Source: Flagellimonas zhangzhouensis (GTDB taxonomy: Bacteria > Bacteroidota > Bacteroidia > Flavobacteriales > Flavobacteriaceae). From it: a stretch of DNA of 64,000 bases. Positions 8,884-17,309 of this stretch are shown piece by piece. The number at the start of each line of letters is the position of its first letter. Position 1 is the first letter of the stretch. The notes beneath the pieces are model-generated. The model was given only the letters and a program-made list of their open reading frames with translations, was not told the origin of the DNA and searched no databases. The DNA lies in the NCBI RefSeq assembly GCF_900102925.1, contig NZ_FNKI01000002.1, positions 1,364,001 through 1,428,000 on the forward strand. The letters are read 5' to 3'. The position numbers and the translations under genes were made by a program.

Positions 8884-9813
8884 TTACTTTTTATTGGACT
8901 GTTCTGAAGGTTCAGTTTCCTCGTAATATTTAATTATTCGCGTAGTGTAGTTGTTTTTGGGCGTAACAATTTGTTTTACCCAGTTGCTGGGTTTGTGACT
9001 ATCATACTGAAAAATATATTCTTCAGCAGCTTCTGTATTCAGGGTTTTGGTTACCACCTTGCTTAAACTATTATTCGAATACTGGTAGTATTGCTTTTGT
9101 TGCGACACAAATTCCTTTTCATTGAGGTCGTACACAAAATCTTCGTGGGTCACCAGCTTATTATTTGTATTGAACACCTCTTCGGTGGCTCGGTTTGGTT
9201 CACCATCGATATACTCCTTGGTTAATACCACCTTTTGTGTTCCTTTAGGGCCATTTTTTTCGGAAGTACGTACAGATTTTTCAAGTATGCCATTGGTAAA
9301 GGTGCTCACCGTAGTTTCATTTTTTACTTGGGTATGTTCAAAAGTGGTCTCATCTACCCCATCTGTATTCGAAGAAACTATACGAACCAAATTTCCTAGA
9401 TCATCGTATTGATACTCTTGTTGCTCCAAAAATTGCTTGTCGTAGGAAATTATTTTTTCCAACACCTTCCGATTCGGAACTGTATCAATCTCGTAAAAAT
9501 TGGCCATGGAAGTGGATTCGTCCAAGGTATTGTTTTTGTAACTTTCCATTCGTTTTTCAACCAATTCTACTCCTTCATATTTATAATAGGTAATATCTTG
9601 GTCTTGTTCGTTGTATTGGGTTACAGTCTTTACTAAAATACCATCTTCGTTAAATTCGAAAAGTTCACGGCCATAATCCGTGATCACCAAACAAGATTTT
9701 ACTTTGCCCACAAGATCAAAATCCCTAACATGGAAAATCTGAACTTCTTGTGACCAACTTGTTAGGCTGATAAAAACAGAAAAAAGGAAAAAGATGGTAT
9801 AGTGTTTTTTCAT
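8884..9813 (-). CDS. secreted hypothetical protein with YD-like repeats
   Basis: The 309-residue protein has a signal peptide (residues 1-21, ending TSWSQ). The body consists of beta-hairpin-type repeats rich in Tyr, Asn, Asp and Glu, such as FEFNEDGILVKTVTQYNEQ, EYQYDDLGNLVRIV and FVYDLNEKEFV. This pattern resembles RHS/YD-like repeat proteins, but no full RHS core is present. I do not recognise a named family. It is probably periplasmic or surface-exposed. It lies 83 bp downstream of the DadA-like gene, possibly independent. Confidence 0.7.
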   Translation of the reverse strand: MKKHYTIFFLFSVFISLTSWSQEVQIFHVRDFDLVGKVKSCLVITDYGRELFEFNEDGILVKTVTQYNEQDQDITYYKYEGVELVEKRMESYKNNTLDESTSMANFYEIDTVPNRKVLEKIISYDKQFLEQQEYQYDDLGNLVRIVSSNTDGVDETTFEHTQVKNETTVSTFTNGILEKSVRTSEKNGPKGTQKVVLTKEYIDGEPNRATEEVFNTNNKLVTHEDFVYDLNEKEFVSQQKQYYQYSNNSLSKVVTKTLNTEAAEEYIFQYDSHKPSNWVKQIVTPKNNYTTRIIKYYEETEPSEQSNKK

Positions 9814-9896
9814 GCTGTAAAATTAGCCTTTTAATAGGGGCAACCAAAAAATTTATCGCACATACCGTGCCTATTTTTACAGTATCAACACTATTT

Positions 9897-11153
9897 TTAA
9901 AACCTACGCTGTGGATGGAACGGACTAATGTCCATAGACAATTTTTTGCCTGAAATGATTTCAGTAACCATTTTACCTGTGGCAGGTCCCAAACTCCAAC
10001 CCATCATAGCGTGTCCCGTAGCAATAGTTAGGTTACTGAATGCCTTTGCTCTTCCGATATAAGGCAAACCATCTGGAGAAACAGGGCGTAATCCACATTT
10101 GGCATTGCTTTTATCTGCTTCTGGAATTTTAAGTCCAGTATAATAGGCCTCAACTCCAGCTGCAATGGCCTCTACCCTTTCCTTTCGGATAGTATGGTTA
10201 ATTCCCGAAAACTCCATGGTTCCAGCAAAACGGGTAAATCCTTCCATCGGGGTCACGGCAATTTTCTTTTCCATTAAAATGGCTGGCATGGTAATATGAG
10301 TGGGAGCTTCCATGTTAATTCGATACCCTTTTCCTGCTTGCAAAGGCACTTTTACACCAAGTTTTTTGGCTATGCCAGTAGTCCATGAACCTGCTGCAAA
10401 AACTACTTCATCTGCTTTGTAGCATGATTTTTCTGTTTTTACTTCGGTAATTTTTCCGTTACTGGTCGAAACATCCAAAACAGCCTCATTTTTCTTGATG
10501 GTCACTCCAGATTTCTCCAGGTGTTCCAACAATCTTTTCATAATTAATGGTGGTGTAGTATGTCGGTCGCACTCCCAAAGAATGGCTCCTTTTGCATTCA
10601 ACTCCACATTGGGCTCCAATTTTTTAAGTTCTTCCAAGCTCAGAACTTTTCCTTCCAATCCTAAAGGAGCTGCTTTTTCAATCACCTCTATTTCATGATC
10701 GCGGGCGGCATCGGTTTGGTACATCATTAAAAGTCCCTTGTCCCCTATTTCAAAATCGCCCAAATCACCAGACTTTTGCATGTCTTCATAAAGTGAACGA
10801 CTCAATAAATTAATATCACGGATTATAGGCATTGCGATAGCTACTTTTTCCTTTGTAGACGACTTTTTAAAATTCCAGGCCCATTTAATAAACTCTGGAT
10901 CTAATCGAGGTTTCATATAAAAAGGACTTGCAGAATTGAACATATATTTCAATCCTTGGGTAATCATTCCAGGTGAAGCCAATGAAATAATGTGGCTCGG
11001 TGTTAAATACCCAGCATTAACAAATGAAGCTCCTGAAGTAATATCCGATTTATCCAAAACCGTAACCTCATGTCCTTCCTTTTGCAAAAAGTAAGCTGTT
11101 GATAGTCCAACAATACCTCCCCCAACAACAATAACACTTTTATTCTTCCCCAT
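9897..11153 (-). CDS. FAD-dependent D-amino acid dehydrogenase-like oxidoreductase
   Basis: The 418-residue DAO/DadA family protein has an N-terminal dinucleotide-binding motif VVGGGIVGLSTAYFLQ (about 9-24) and the second FAD region VVFAAGSWTTGIAKKLG (about 248-264). The C-terminal GLRPVSPDGLPYIGRA and TGHAMMGWSLGPATG segments are typical of DadA-like dehydrogenases. It would oxidise an amine or D-amino acid and pass electrons to the respiratory chain. In some Bacteroidota related proteins sit in hydroxyproline clusters; none is visible here, so the substrate is open. Confidence 0.87.
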   Translation of the reverse strand: MGKNKSVIVVGGGIVGLSTAYFLQKEGHEVTVLDKSDITSGASFVNAGYLTPSHIISLASPGMITQGLKYMFNSASPFYMKPRLDPEFIKWAWNFKKSSTKEKVAIAMPIIRDINLLSRSLYEDMQKSGDLGDFEIGDKGLLMMYQTDAARDHEIEVIEKAAPLGLEGKVLSLEELKKLEPNVELNAKGAILWECDRHTTPPLIMKRLLEHLEKSGVTIKKNEAVLDVSTSNGKITEVKTEKSCYKADEVVFAAGSWTTGIAKKLGVKVPLQAGKGYRINMEAPTHITMPAILMEKKIAVTPMEGFTRFAGTMEFSGINHTIRKERVEAIAAGVEAYYTGLKIPEADKSNAKCGLRPVSPDGLPYIGRAKAFSNLTIATGHAMMGWSLGPATGKMVTEIISGKKLSMDISPFHPQRRF

Positions 11154-11225
11154 ATAACTGCCTTTGACCTAGAAATTAAAAGAGCGCCAAGATACATAAA
11201 GGGTACGATAATGTTAATGCATATA

Positions 11226-11260
11226 TTGCGAATTCTTTAGCAAGTTTTTGACTACTTTTG
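11226..11260 (+). promoter_or_regulatory. Bacteroidota-type promoter of the M28 peptidase gene
   Basis: TACTTTTG at 11253-11260 fits the -7 element TAnnTTTG. A TTG at 11226-11228 lies 24 bp upstream, slightly long for the -33 spacing. The start codon follows 25 bp after the -7 box. Confidence 0.5.
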
Positions 11261-11285
11261 GGAGATTTTGAAAATAAATTAATAG

Positions 11286-12839
11286 ATGAGAAAATTATTA
11301 GTATTGGCCGTTGGGCTGATGTTTGCCTGCAACTCTTCGCAGAAAACAGTTACGGAAGCTCCTCAGGCTCCTAAAATATTAGATCCCGTTGCCTACGGCG
11401 AAACCATTACAGAAAACGATTTAAAAGACCATTTGTACACCTATGCATCAGATGAATTTGAAGGCAGGGAAACAGGAACTGCTGGACAAAAAAAGGCGGT
11501 GGAATATTTGAAGTCTTTTTATGAAGAAATGGGAATTCCAGCAGCACAAGCCAATGGTGATTATTTTCAAAATGTACCCCTGGAAGTATCTAAGGTTCCT
11601 GTGGGAAATATTAGCATCAATAACACAACCTTGGAGTTGGGTGAAAATATCGTAACATTTTCAGCAGCAAAAGAAGAAGTTAACAGCATTGTTTATGTTG
11701 GATACGGCATTGAAGATGGCGAGTATTCCGATTATAACGGAATTGATGTTAAGGGCAAGTTTGTTCTGATCAAAGCAGGGGAGCCTGTTGAAAATGGAAT
11801 TTATACCCTAACAGGTTCCATGGAAAAATCGGTTTGGAGCAATGCATCTGAAGCTACTAGTAAAAAAACAGAAATTGCATTGAACAAAGGTGCCAAAGGG
11901 GTTCTTTATTTTGATGCGTTGACATTTCCTAGATTCAAAGGGTATTTTGAATTTATGAAAAACAACAACAGTGGTAGAATGCAATTGACTGCTTTAGGCA
12001 ATGACAATATTCTTATTTATTTGGATGAAAAAGCTGCTACAGCCATTAAAAGTGATATTGAAACGGATAACAAAGCCCAAAATGTTCCTGTAAAATTAAG
12101 CTTGAATATTGCTGCAGCCGATGAGAAAATGAGTTCGGAAAATGTGGTAGCCATTTTGAAGGGTTCCGAAAAGCCAGACGAATATGTAATTATTTCATCG
12201 CATTTGGACCATATCGGAATCACAGATGGTGGACAAATCAATAATGGGGCCGATGATGATGGTTCGGGAACCGTAGCACTATTGGAAATAGCACAAGCCT
12301 TTAAAAAAGCAGCCGATGAGGGCAATGGACCAAAGCGTTCGATTGTATTTTTACATGTAACTGGAGAAGAAAAAGGATTGCTTGGTTCTCAATATTATAC
12401 TGATGTAGATCCTATTTTTCCTTTGGAAAACACTGTTGTTGATCTAAACATTGATATGATCGGTAGAATTGATCCTAATTACAAAGGGCAAAGAAATTAC
12501 CTATACCTTATTGGTTCCGATAAATTGAGTTCTGAATTGCATGAGCTTTCAGAAGACATCAATAAAAAATACACCAACATAGAGTTTGATTACACCTATA
12601 ATGATGAAAACGACCCCAATCGTTTTTATTACAGAAGTGATCACTACAACTTCGCTAAAAACAATATTCCGATCATCTTTTATTTTAATGGTACCCACGA
12701 AGATTACCACAGACCTGGGGACACTCCTGATAAAATCAATTATGACCTATTGGAAAACCGTAGCCGTTTAATATTTTACACAGCTTGGGAAATTGCAAAT
12801 AAGGACAACAAATTGGTTGTAGATAAAGCCACGGACTAA
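11286..12839 (+). CDS. secreted M28-family zinc peptidase (lipoprotein)
   Basis: The 517-residue protein begins with a lipoprotein signal (LVLAVGLMFAC, Cys15), so it is probably anchored in the outer membrane or periplasm. A PA-like insert (about 120-260) precedes the M28 catalytic core. Zinc ligands are visible in order: SSHLDHIG (His), NGADDDGSGT (bridging Asp), TGEEKGLLGS (catalytic Glu pair), NIDMIGR (Asp) and THEDYHRPGDTPDKI (His). The family cleaves N-terminal amino acids from peptides. It has its own promoter and a strong terminator, so it is monocistronic. Confidence 0.93.
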   Translation: MRKLLVLAVGLMFACNSSQKTVTEAPQAPKILDPVAYGETITENDLKDHLYTYASDEFEGRETGTAGQKKAVEYLKSFYEEMGIPAAQANGDYFQNVPLEVSKVPVGNISINNTTLELGENIVTFSAAKEEVNSIVYVGYGIEDGEYSDYNGIDVKGKFVLIKAGEPVENGIYTLTGSMEKSVWSNASEATSKKTEIALNKGAKGVLYFDALTFPRFKGYFEFMKNNNSGRMQLTALGNDNILIYLDEKAATAIKSDIETDNKAQNVPVKLSLNIAAADEKMSSENVVAILKGSEKPDEYVIISSHLDHIGITDGGQINNGADDDGSGTVALLEIAQAFKKAADEGNGPKRSIVFLHVTGEEKGLLGSQYYTDVDPIFPLENTVVDLNIDMIGRIDPNYKGQRNYLYLIGSDKLSSELHELSEDINKKYTNIEFDYTYNDENDPNRFYYRSDHYNFAKNNIPIIFYFNGTHEDYHRPGDTPDKINYDLLENRSRLIFYTAWEIANKDNKLVVDKATD

Positions 12840-12862
12840 GAAAATAGATTACTTAAAAAACG

Positions 12863-12890
12863 AAAAGGCCCATTAAAAGGGCCTTTTTTT
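12863..12890 (+). terminator. intrinsic terminator of the M28 peptidase gene
   Basis: The stem AAAAGGCCC/GGGCCTTTT is followed by a T run, 24 bp after the stop codon. Confidence 0.88.
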
Positions 12891-12906
12891 GGTTTGTTCC
12901 ATAAAA

Positions 12907-12936
12907 AAAATCCCAAACCGTAAAGCTTGGGATTTT
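12907..12936 (-). terminator. intrinsic terminator of tRNA-His
   Basis: The 10-bp stem AAAATCCCAA/TTGGGATTTT ends, on the minus strand, in a run of T. It begins about 10 bp past the tRNA 3' end. Confidence 0.82.
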
Positions 12937-12946
12937 ACAACTTAAG

Positions 12947-13020
12947 GGTGGAAGACCGGGTTCGAACCGGCGACCTCTGGAACCACAATCCAGCGCTCTA
13001 ACCAGCTGAGCTACAACCAC
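12947..13020 (-). tRNA. tRNA-His (GTG)
   Basis: The minus strand folds as a tRNA: D arm GCTCAGCTGGTTAGAGC, anticodon loop TTGTGGT with anticodon GTG, and T arm GCCGG-TTCGAAC-CCGGT. An extra G precedes the acceptor (plus position 13021), opposite discriminator C73, which is the His identity pair. CCA is not encoded. The acceptor stem has two adjacent U-U oppositions (5-68 and 6-67). A good promoter and terminator flank it. Confidence 0.95.
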
Positions 13021-13035
13021 CATTTAAAGCGGATG

Positions 13036-13067
13036 CAAAAATACTTTTTTGTATTGATTCAACCAAA
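13036..13067 (-). promoter_or_regulatory. promoter of tRNA-His
   Basis: On the minus strand TTTG (13067-13064) is separated by 20 bp from TATTTTTG (13043-13036), matching the Bacteroidota -33/-7 consensus. The tRNA begins about 15 bp downstream. Confidence 0.75.
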
Positions 13068-13284
13068 ATATTTTTACAAATAAGATGCATTTATTAAAAG
13101 GGTATCTCAAATCCTTTTTCAATCTCACTATAAACCTCTCGGAACCAAAAAAGTACTCCAAAGGTATAATTTGTCGACCAAATGCACGTTTTGTTAGACC
13201 AAACACATAATTTCGAGCATTTCACAACAAAAAATTCTCGGATATGGGTTTGAAAATTATTTTTACCGTAAATAATTCAACCAC

Positions 13285-15375
13285 TTGTTGTCAGAAAAAA
13301 ACTTCAATCTTAACTTAAAAAAACTACCGATACATGTATTGGTATGCACCGTTATATTGTTTCAAAGTTTGACGGGCAAAGCTCAGTCCAATAAAAAGGA
13401 CAGTTTGGAGTATAAATTTCAACGACTGGAGTCGACCAACAAATTTAACCCATCCGATACCACCCACATTAACTTATTGGTTCAACTAGGTAAATCCTAT
13501 AGGTATTTGGATATTGATAGTGTGTATTCCATTTCAAAAAGAGTGTTTGAGTACAGTGAAGCCGTTGATTATTCCTATGGAAAAATTAATGGGCTTCGTG
13601 GAATGGGCAGCTATTATTATGAAAAAGGCAGACGTGAAAAAGCTATGCCTCTTTATAAGGATGCCCTTTATCTTGCAGAAGAGACTGAGGATTATGTATC
13701 TGAAATCTCCATCTTAAATGTGCTTGCACAAAATGCAAGTTTTGAAGGCAATTATGCTGAGGCGCTCAACCTAAACCTAAAAGGTATTGATATTGCCAGA
13801 AAGGTAAACGAGCTGGAAGCACTTTCCATTCTTAATGAAAATATAGCTAGTCTTTATGCAGATCAAAAGGATTTTAAAAATGCCTTAATGTTCTATGACA
13901 CCGTTCAAAAAATCAATAGAACATTGGGCAACGAAATTGTGGATGCGGAAACCCAGAGCAACATGGCAACGCTCTACAAGGATGCAAAGGACTTTAAGAA
14001 TGCAATGTTCAACATCAACCGAAGCATCAATACTTTTGAAAAGCACGAAATCATCGATTGGCTGGCTTATGCCTATGAAGTAAAAGGTGATATTTATCTG
14101 GATCAACAAAAATATAAATGGGCATTATACTGGTTTGATCAGAGTAATCAGCTTTTTAAACATCAAATCGATGATGATCGAGTAAAAATTCAATTGATGA
14201 ACGGTTTGGCCAAGGCCTATTTAGGACTTGAAAGCGATAGTTTGTCCTATAAATATGCACAGGAAGGATTGGACCTATCCAAAAAGATAAAATCCATTCA
14301 AGGACAAATTGATTGTTCTGAGACCTTGTATAAACTGCACAAAAAAAATAATCACGATACAGAGGCTTTAGCATTTCTTGAAAGTTTTAAAATGCTTTCC
14401 GATTCGTTGTCCAAAGATAAAAGCAAACAGAGCTTATCGCTTTTGGAAACTAAGCTACAATACGAGCAAGAAAAACAGGAACTGATTAAGGCCAATCAAC
14501 AAGCACTTGCCAAACAAAGAAACTACATCTATTTTTCCGTTATCATTCTTTTGATTTTGAGTATTATCACTTTTGTTATTCGCAGAAGTGAAAACATTCA
14601 GAAAAAATTGAATAAGGAGCTTAAAGAAAAATCAATTGCGGTGGCAGAACGTGAAGTACAGTTGAATGAAATCAACAGTACCAAGACCAAGCTCTTTTCA
14701 ATTATTGGTCACGACCTAAGAGGTCCTATTGGAGCACTACAAAGTATGCTTAAAATGTTTACCGATGGAGACATCACCAAAGATGAGTTCCTTTCTTTTA
14801 TTCCAAAACTTAAGTCCGATGTAGAGAATATTTCCTTTACATTGAACAACTTGCTTTCGTGGGGGCAAAACCAAATGAACGGAGTGGTGACCAAGCCGAA
14901 GCGTATTTCTTTAAGTTATATAGTGATCAATAACATTCAGTTATTGTCTGAAATTGCGAAGAGTAAATCCATCAAAATCATTAATCAGCTACCTGATAAC
15001 CCAAGAATTTGGGCAGATAACAATCAAATTGATATTGTCGTTAGAAACCTGTTGAGCAATGCCATCAAGTTTACGCCAGAAAATGGCCTCATCACCATAG
15101 ACGCTAAGGAGAAAGAAAATGTTTGGGAAATTTCCATTCGTGACACTGGTGTGGGTATGAACGAAGAAATGCAGAAAAAGATTTTTGAAAGCTCGTCCAA
15201 TGTAACCACTTACGGAACCAATAATGAAAAAGGGACAGGGCTTGGTTTATCTCTATGTAAGGAAATGATCCTGAAAAACAACGGGAATATTTGGGTAGAA
15301 AGTGTTGTTAGAAAAGGAACAACATTCTATTTCACGATACCAAAAGCTGAAAAAAGATACCAAAAAGCCAGTTGA
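13285..15375 (+). CDS. TPR sensor histidine kinase (HisKA/HATPase type)
   Basis: Sensor kinase of 696 residues. A signal/anchor sequence (about 14-33) is followed by a periplasmic region with about seven TPR-like repeats (about 60-370), a coiled coil, one transmembrane helix (about 414-433) and the kinase core. The H-box is SIIGHDLRGP with phospho-acceptor His476; the ATPase domain shows the N-box LLSNAIKFTP, DTGVGM and GTGLGLSLCKEM. No in-frame ATG precedes the signal sequence and a TAA stop lies at 13273, so translation must begin at TTG 13285 or TTG 13288. No response regulator is adjacent, so it is an orphan. Its stop abuts the convergent bshB1 stop. Confidence 0.9.
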   Translation: MLSEKNFNLNLKKLPIHVLVCTVILFQSLTGKAQSNKKDSLEYKFQRLESTNKFNPSDTTHINLLVQLGKSYRYLDIDSVYSISKRVFEYSEAVDYSYGKINGLRGMGSYYYEKGRREKAMPLYKDALYLAEETEDYVSEISILNVLAQNASFEGNYAEALNLNLKGIDIARKVNELEALSILNENIASLYADQKDFKNALMFYDTVQKINRTLGNEIVDAETQSNMATLYKDAKDFKNAMFNINRSINTFEKHEIIDWLAYAYEVKGDIYLDQQKYKWALYWFDQSNQLFKHQIDDDRVKIQLMNGLAKAYLGLESDSLSYKYAQEGLDLSKKIKSIQGQIDCSETLYKLHKKNNHDTEALAFLESFKMLSDSLSKDKSKQSLSLLETKLQYEQEKQELIKANQQALAKQRNYIYFSVIILLILSIITFVIRRSENIQKKLNKELKEKSIAVAEREVQLNEINSTKTKLFSIIGHDLRGPIGALQSMLKMFTDGDITKDEFLSFIPKLKSDVENISFTLNNLLSWGQNQMNGVVTKPKRISLSYIVINNIQLLSEIAKSKSIKIINQLPDNPRIWADNNQIDIVVRNLLSNAIKFTPENGLITIDAKEKENVWEISIRDTGVGMNEEMQKKIFESSSNVTTYGTNNEKGTGLGLSLCKEMILKNNGNIWVESVVRKGTTFYFTIPKAEKRYQKAS

Positions 15376-16098
15376 TCAAATCAACTTGTCCAAACTGTCG
15401 ACGGCAACAAAACGCTCCACGGTAAAGCCCTCAGCGTATTCAACTCCTACAATTCTACCTAAATCCCTAGCACGATAATTGACACTATCGGTAAAGTTTT
15501 TACTACTGATTGGTGTCTCAGGTTCATCACTGTTAGGATCATAAAACTGTGAACTATAGGCCATGATAGCTTCGGTCTTCTTTTCTATAAATTCTGAAAC
15601 GTCCACCACAAAATCAGGTTCCAAGCTCTTCCATTGAATGTAATGGTACACAACTTTCGGACGCCAAGGAGCTTGCCATTCGTCATCTCCATCCATTTTG
15701 GTATCAATTTTTACCAGCCCACTCAAAAAGCAGGCATCGCTTACCAATTTTGAACCTTTACCATGATCAATATGACGATCATCTATGGCATTGCACAATA
15801 CAATCTCTGGTCTGTATTTTCTAATGATTTTAATGAGTTCCAACTGGTGCTGCTTGTCGTTTACAAAGAACCCATCGGCGAATTCCATATTCTCACGAAC
15901 GGAAACACCTAATATTTTGGCGGCATTTGCGGCTTCTTGGTCCCTGATTTCAGCAGAACCACGGGTACCCAATTCTCCTCGGGTCAAATCAACGATTCCC
16001 ACTTTTTTTCCATTGGCAACCTCTTTCGCAATAGTGGCACCAGCCCCTAGTTCGGCATCATCTGGATGCGCGCCGAAAACTAAAATATCTAACTTCAT
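15376..16098 (-). CDS. bshB1: bacillithiol biosynthesis deacetylase BshB1
   Basis: Zinc-dependent PIG-L/LmbE-family deacetylase of 240 residues that removes acetate from GlcNAc-malate to give GlcN-malate, the second step of bacillithiol synthesis. The metal site is AHPDDAELG (residues 10-18). TRGELGTRGSAEIRDQEA (about 39-56), the downstream DDRHIDHGKGS (catalytic and third ligand His) and the C-terminal GVEYAEGF are characteristic of BshB1. It starts 6 bp after the trans-sulfuration gene, a likely cysteine-supply partner, since cysteine is added in the next step of the pathway. Confidence 0.95.
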   Translation of the reverse strand: MKLDILVFGAHPDDAELGAGATIAKEVANGKKVGIVDLTRGELGTRGSAEIRDQEAANAAKILGVSVRENMEFADGFFVNDKQHQLELIKIIRKYRPEIVLCNAIDDRHIDHGKGSKLVSDACFLSGLVKIDTKMDGDDEWQAPWRPKVVYHYIQWKSLEPDFVVDVSEFIEKKTEAIMAYSSQFYDPNSDEPETPISSKNFTDSVNYRARDLGRIVGVEYAEGFTVERFVAVDSLDKLI

Positions 16099-16104
16099 GT
16101 GTAT

Positions 16105-17283
16105 TTATGCAGTAACGGTCATGGATTTTACTTTGGCAATGGCCTGTTCAATATCCGCAATTAAATCTTCTATATCCTCAATTCCCAACGAAAAACGTAT
16201 CAGGGAATCTTTAATGCCTTGCTTGGCCCTATCTTCCGCACTCATCAATGAATGGGAGGTTTGAGTAGGAGAAAGCATAGTACTCTCAATACCAGCCAAG
16301 CTCATGGATGGTTTTATCAACTGTAGCTCTTTGAAGAACAAAGAGGCATCAATATCTGAATTCAATTCAAAAGACAACATACCTCCAAAACCTGTCATTT
16401 GGGATTTTGCCAATTCATGCCCAGGATGATCAACCAATCCAGGATAATACACCTTATCCACATCCTTACTTTGACTTAAATAGGTAGCCATCTTCATGGC
16501 ATTTTCATTCTGGGCTTTTACGCGAATCGCCATGGTTTTGATGCTTCGCTCCAATAACCAAACGGTGTAATCGCTCAAACTTCCCCCAAAACAAATCCCA
16601 GTTTGCCAAACCTTATCCATATGCTCTTGGGAGGCCATAACCACACCAGCACAAATATCGGAGTGACCTCCCATGTATTTGGTAGCACTGTGGATCACTA
16701 TATCAATTCCCAAATCAACAGGAGTTTGGTTCACAGGACTTGCAAAGGTATTGTCGATCATGGTCAAGATTCCTTTCTTCTTGGCCAAATCAGCCACACC
16801 TTTTATATCGGTAATGGTCAACAAGGGATTGGATGGAGTTTCCAAGTACAACACTTTTGTGTTGGGTTTGATTTCTCTTTCAAAATCTTCAACCTCCCAA
16901 CCAGAGGTAAACGAATAGGAAATACCAAACTTTTCAAACTGGCTTACCGCGAAATGGTAAGTACCTCCATATATGGTCTGTTGTAAAACCACGTGGTCAC
17001 CAGCCTGTAAAAATGCCATTAAGGCTGTGCTGATGGCGGCCATTCCACTACCAAAAATTAAAGCAGCCTCAGTATGCTCCAAGGCTGCCATTTTTTTGCA
17101 CAATGCCTCTTGATTGGGCGTGTTGTAATATCTTGGGTATCTTTTTACGTCTACATCTTCAAACTCATAGGAAGTGCTCATATATAAAGGAGACACTGCT
17201 CCTTTGAACAAGGTATCCTCTAATTCACCCTCATGGGTGCAAATAGTATTGAGTCCTTTTTTGTTGTCAGTCATGTTGGTCAA
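16105..17283 (-). CDS. PLP-dependent trans-sulfuration enzyme (cystathionine gamma-synthase/lyase family)
   Basis: The 392-residue Cys/Met-metabolism PLP enzyme has the PLP lysine in SATKYMGGHSD (about 203-213), cofactor contacts at FGSGMAAIS and YGGTYHF, and the C-terminal substrate loop SLAGIESTMLSPTQTSHS. It could be cystathionine gamma-synthase, gamma-lyase or an O-acylhomoserine sulfhydrylase; sequence alone does not decide. Two in-frame ATGs (MTNMTD) could start it. It lies 26 bp after the MATE gene and 6 bp before bshB1, so the three form an operon that links sulfur amino acids with bacillithiol. Confidence 0.88.
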   Translation of the reverse strand: MTNMTDNKKGLNTICTHEGELEDTLFKGAVSPLYMSTSYEFEDVDVKRYPRYYNTPNQEALCKKMAALEHTEAALIFGSGMAAISTALMAFLQAGDHVVLQQTIYGGTYHFAVSQFEKFGISYSFTSGWEVEDFEREIKPNTKVLYLETPSNPLLTITDIKGVADLAKKKGILTMIDNTFASPVNQTPVDLGIDIVIHSATKYMGGHSDICAGVVMASQEHMDKVWQTGICFGGSLSDYTVWLLERSIKTMAIRVKAQNENAMKMATYLSQSKDVDKVYYPGLVDHPGHELAKSQMTGFGGMLSFELNSDIDASLFFKELQLIKPSMSLAGIESTMLSPTQTSHSLMSAEDRAKQGIKDSLIRFSLGIEDIEDLIADIEQAIAKVKSMTVTA

Positions 17284-17309
17284 TCTTTAGGCTAAAGATA
17301 CGAAACCCA

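Noticed and set aside
13024-13206. 60-residue minus-strand open frame between tRNA-His and the kinase
   Set aside because: It runs through the tRNA-His promoter and has no family features.
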